Assembly (NCBI RefSeq): GCF_900609045.1
Contig: NZ_UXAV01000042.1
Span: forward strand, 62,001 to 126,000
Reading direction: 5' to 3'
Source of the DNA: Filibacter tadaridae
Lineage (GTDB): Bacteria; Bacillota; Bacilli; Bacillales_A; Planococcaceae
Length of the DNA: 64,000 bases
In this document: one piece after another, positions 61,934 to 64,000 of the stretch
How the letters are laid out: each line of letters starts with the position of its first letter
How positions within the stretch are numbered: position 1 is the stretch's first letter
The notes under the pieces: model-generated
The model's database searches: none
Told to the model about the DNA's origin: nothing
The model's input: the letters and a program-made list of their open reading frames with translations, nothing else
Program-made: the position numbers and the translations under genes

Positions 61934-64000
61934 TTACATCGGCTCCTCTAGTCGTAGTGTTTCGTACACATCGCGCCATTCAGCAAGTTTTTCTGTTCCT
62001 TGAAGTAAGTTTCGTTCGGACTCAATCTGATCAAGGCTTTCTTTTAATAAATGTTGTCGAAGGCCTTCCGATTCGTCTTCAATCCAACGTTCAGACCACT
62101 TCTCCAGTAACTCTCTTTCTTTCCCGAGATAGATGGCGGCATCATTTTTCAACTGTTCTTCTAGGCGACTTCTCAATACTTCCCGTTCGCCTCTTTCAAA
62201 GAATGCCTTTTGATTTTTAAACAACTTGTTGACACTGCTGTATGGATTCACAGTTGGGTAAGGGAAGCGGAAGTTTAACATATCAGCATCATTTGTCTCG
62301 TATGGCGACGGTGTAAGGGATTCATCCAATTCACGTAGAGAAGATACTTCTACTCTTTGTCGGTCATTCAACTGCCTCTTCATAAAGTTCGACATTCGTA
62401 AATTTGTCACTTTCAATTCTTGCGTCAAATCGAATCCAAGCATTTGAATGGTCTCTTCCAATGCGCCAGATAGAGCACGATCAGCAGAATTATTCACAAA
62501 CACGGATGGATTATATGCCTCTTTGAAGAAGTCTCCAAAACGCAAAAATACACGTTGTAAAATATAATAGACTAGTTCACTTAATTCATTATTAGCTGCT
62601 TTGTTTAGAACTGTTGCAAAGCTGTTAGTGAAGTATTGACGTACTTCTCCCTCAAGCCGATTTAATTCATCGAAACGTTCTTTTTTTCGTAACAAGTTCG
62701 TTTCAGTGCGTGAAATTAGGGATGCCAAACGGTCGATTACTTTTTCCGTCTCCTCTAAAAGCACTTGCACGGCGAGTCCTTTTAAATCGTTTTCCAAAAA
62801 ATGATGGAAATCTTTTTCAAAGGGTGTCATATGTGTATCATTACGATTTTCAAATTTGGCTTGAAGTGCTTGTAAACTCGAGATACCGTGAACTCTCGGA
62901 TTCCGTATACCAAACTTCTGTAGTTCATCGGAAACAAATGCTTTTACTTGTTCCGCCTCTTCATCATTTGAAGCTAGATCGATTGCATTTACAATGAAGA
63001 ACATCTTATCCAGTTCAAATGCATCTTTCACCCGACCTAGCTGGATGAGAAATTCTCGATCCGCTCTTGCAAATGCATGATTATAATAAGTGACAAACAA
63101 TATCGCATCCGCATTTCGGATATATTCGAAAGCAACGTCTGTATGACGAGCATTTACAGAGTCCGCCCCTGGTGTATCGACTAGTGTAATTCCTTTTCGT
63201 GTCAATTCACAGTCGTAAAAGAAATCGATTGATTCAACAAAACAGCTTCGTTCTTCTTGCGCTACAAATTTGACAAATTCGGTACGTTCCGCCTTAACAA
63301 TTGTACCGAGTACGTCTTTGTACACAGGATAACCTTTTTTGAAAGCTGTGATAAAAGCTTTATGACTATGGACGTTTTCATCAACCCGTTCCAGATTGAG
63401 TGCCACATCAACTTTACTAAATGCTTCCTCTAGTGACGCAACTGTCACACCAAGTATATCGAATGAGCGAACGACATCCTCTGTCATTCTTTCTACGGTT
63501 TTCAGCATAACATCCGCCGTTCCGTCTTCTTTATCATCTGAAACAGGTCGTATTTTGTTAATAGCAGCTGTCGTCGGATTCGGTGATACAGGCAAGACCT
63601 GTTCACCTATCAACGCATTGGAAAATGAAGACTTCCCTGCACTGAACGCACCAAATAATGCGACTGTAAATTCCTGCCCTTCAAGTCGACTTGCTTTTCT
63701 ACGTAAATAATCCGCTGTTTCAATAAATCCAGGAATCGAAACCATTGCATTCGCAACATGTTTGGCTTGTTCAATGACAAACTGTGGATTTACCATTTCG
63801 GCTGGACCGTCTAGTTGATGGTTTTCTTCCTGTTGTTCTTTGGGTTCCAACGTTTCATTGATTATACTCTCAGTTTCATCAAATTGCGTAATCTGAAGGT
63901 TTTCCTTCGACTGCCATTTATGAATGAAATTTTGTCGACCTACTTCAAAGTCAGCAGCGTGATTCTCTATTTCCGTTTCAACCGCCATTAATTTAGCTGT
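61934..64000 (-). CDS. dynA: DynA-like dynamin-family GTPase, C-terminal part (runs off the window)
   Basis: At least 684 residues of a bacterial dynamin-like protein. The P-loop GAFSAGKSS is near residue 112 of the visible part, switch/G3 DTPGADS near 267 and G4 VNAIDLA near 329, followed by long helical stalk segments. B. subtilis DynA is two dynamin modules fused in about 1,190 residues. This segment fits its second module, and the frame stays open to the window edge, so the ATG at 63988 is probably internal. DynA protects and fuses membranes under stress. It is translationally linked to the sulfurtransferase gene. Confidence 0.85.
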   Translation of the reverse strand, partial: TAKLMAVETEIENHAADFEVGRQNFIHKWQSKENLQITQFDETESIINETLEPKEQQEENHQLDGPAEMVNPQFVIEQAKHVANAMVSIPGFIETADYLRRKASRLEGQEFTVALFGAFSAGKSSFSNALIGEQVLPVSPNPTTAAINKIRPVSDDKEDGTADVMLKTVERMTEDVVRSFDILGVTVASLEEAFSKVDVALNLERVDENVHSHKAFITAFKKGYPVYKDVLGTIVKAERTEFVKFVAQEERSCFVESIDFFYDCELTRKGITLVDTPGADSVNARHTDVAFEYIRNADAILFVTYYNHAFARADREFLIQLGRVKDAFELDKMFFIVNAIDLASNDEEAEQVKAFVSDELQKFGIRNPRVHGISSLQALQAKFENRNDTHMTPFEKDFHHFLENDLKGLAVQVLLEETEKVIDRLASLISRTETNLLRKKERFDELNRLEGEVRQYFTNSFATVLNKAANNELSELVYYILQRVFLRFGDFFKEAYNPSVFVNNSADRALSGALEETIQMLGFDLTQELKVTNLRMSNFMKRQLNDRQRVEVSSLRELDESLTPSPYETNDADMLNFRFPYPTVNPYSSVNKLFKNQKAFFERGEREVLRSRLEEQLKNDAAIYLGKERELLEKWSERWIEDESEGLRQHLLKESLDQIESERNLLQGTEKLAEWRDVYETLRLEEPM

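Noticed and set aside
1..64000. tRNA, rRNA, transposase genes and prophage modules
   Set aside because: Looked for on both strands; no cloverleaf, rRNA block, DDE transposase, integrase or phage structural gene was recognised.

Overview
The window looks like chromosome of a low-G+C, endospore-forming Bacillales bacterium, most likely Planococcaceae close to Sporosarcina. The case rests on strong AGGAGG-type ribosome sites, sigma-A promoters, spore-linked genes (a YjcZ-type peptide, an Asn-rich SASP-like protein behind a sigma-G-like promoter, a CwlC-like amidase), a mevalonate-pathway kinase, and blocks that follow the Bacillus subtilis order: yojO-yojN-odhB-odhA, msrB-msrA-ypmS-ypmR, plsC(ypkP)-dfrA-thyA-ypjP-ypiP-brxA(yphP), ypgR/ypgQ and cspD-ypeQ-ypeP. 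I see no tRNA, rRNA, prophage, transposase gene or CRISPR array. The taxonomic call is inference from gene content; no search was run.

Layout. 1-1.8 kb: start of mevalonate kinase, then a TctA-type transporter with a small membrane partner whose promoter carries a Fur-box-like sequence. 2.0-2.5 kb: an unannotated type I toxin-antitoxin locus (31-residue holin-like toxin, convergent antisense RNA, a terminator for each). 2.5-10 kb: EcsC-like, YwaF-like, YfkAB radical SAM, MarR, Spo0M-like, AI-2E transporter and LCP genes. 10-16.8 kb: msrA, an ABC-F protein, a lipoprotein, a cold-shock gene with a long structured leader, and xpaC-telA. 16.8-24 kb: yojO (VWA) and yojN (MoxR ATPase), convergent with xpaC-telA, then odhB-odhA. 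24-31 kb: solitary murG, MATE pump, CAP-domain protein with PEPK repeats, CobW GTPase, S41 protease, deoD. 31-43.5 kb: the conserved methionine sulfoxide repair and folate/thymidylate block with flavodoxin and amidase genes, ending in ypgR. 43.5-49.5 kb: ABC-F YfmR, an ABC-2 exporter and peptide transporter DtpT. 49.6-51.7 kb: four DUF948-like genes in a mirrored A-B/B'-A' layout. 51.8-64 kb: proline dehydrogenase, MCP, NiaR, a TmrB-like gene fragment, an amidase, MscS, HD hydrolase, CspD, RNase HI-like protein, phosphoesterase, sulfurtransferase and the end of a DynA-like dynamin.

Themes. Stress and envelope functions dominate: two MsrA paralogues and MsrB, bacilliredoxin, two cold-shock proteins, two ABC-F translation factors, MscS, dynamin, LCP and MurG. 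The signals most worth following are the type I toxin-antitoxin locus, the Fur-box Tct transporter, the mirrored DUF948 quartet, the xpaC-telA/yojN-yojO junction, a three-copy MITE-like repeat family and the hairpin leader of the first csp gene.
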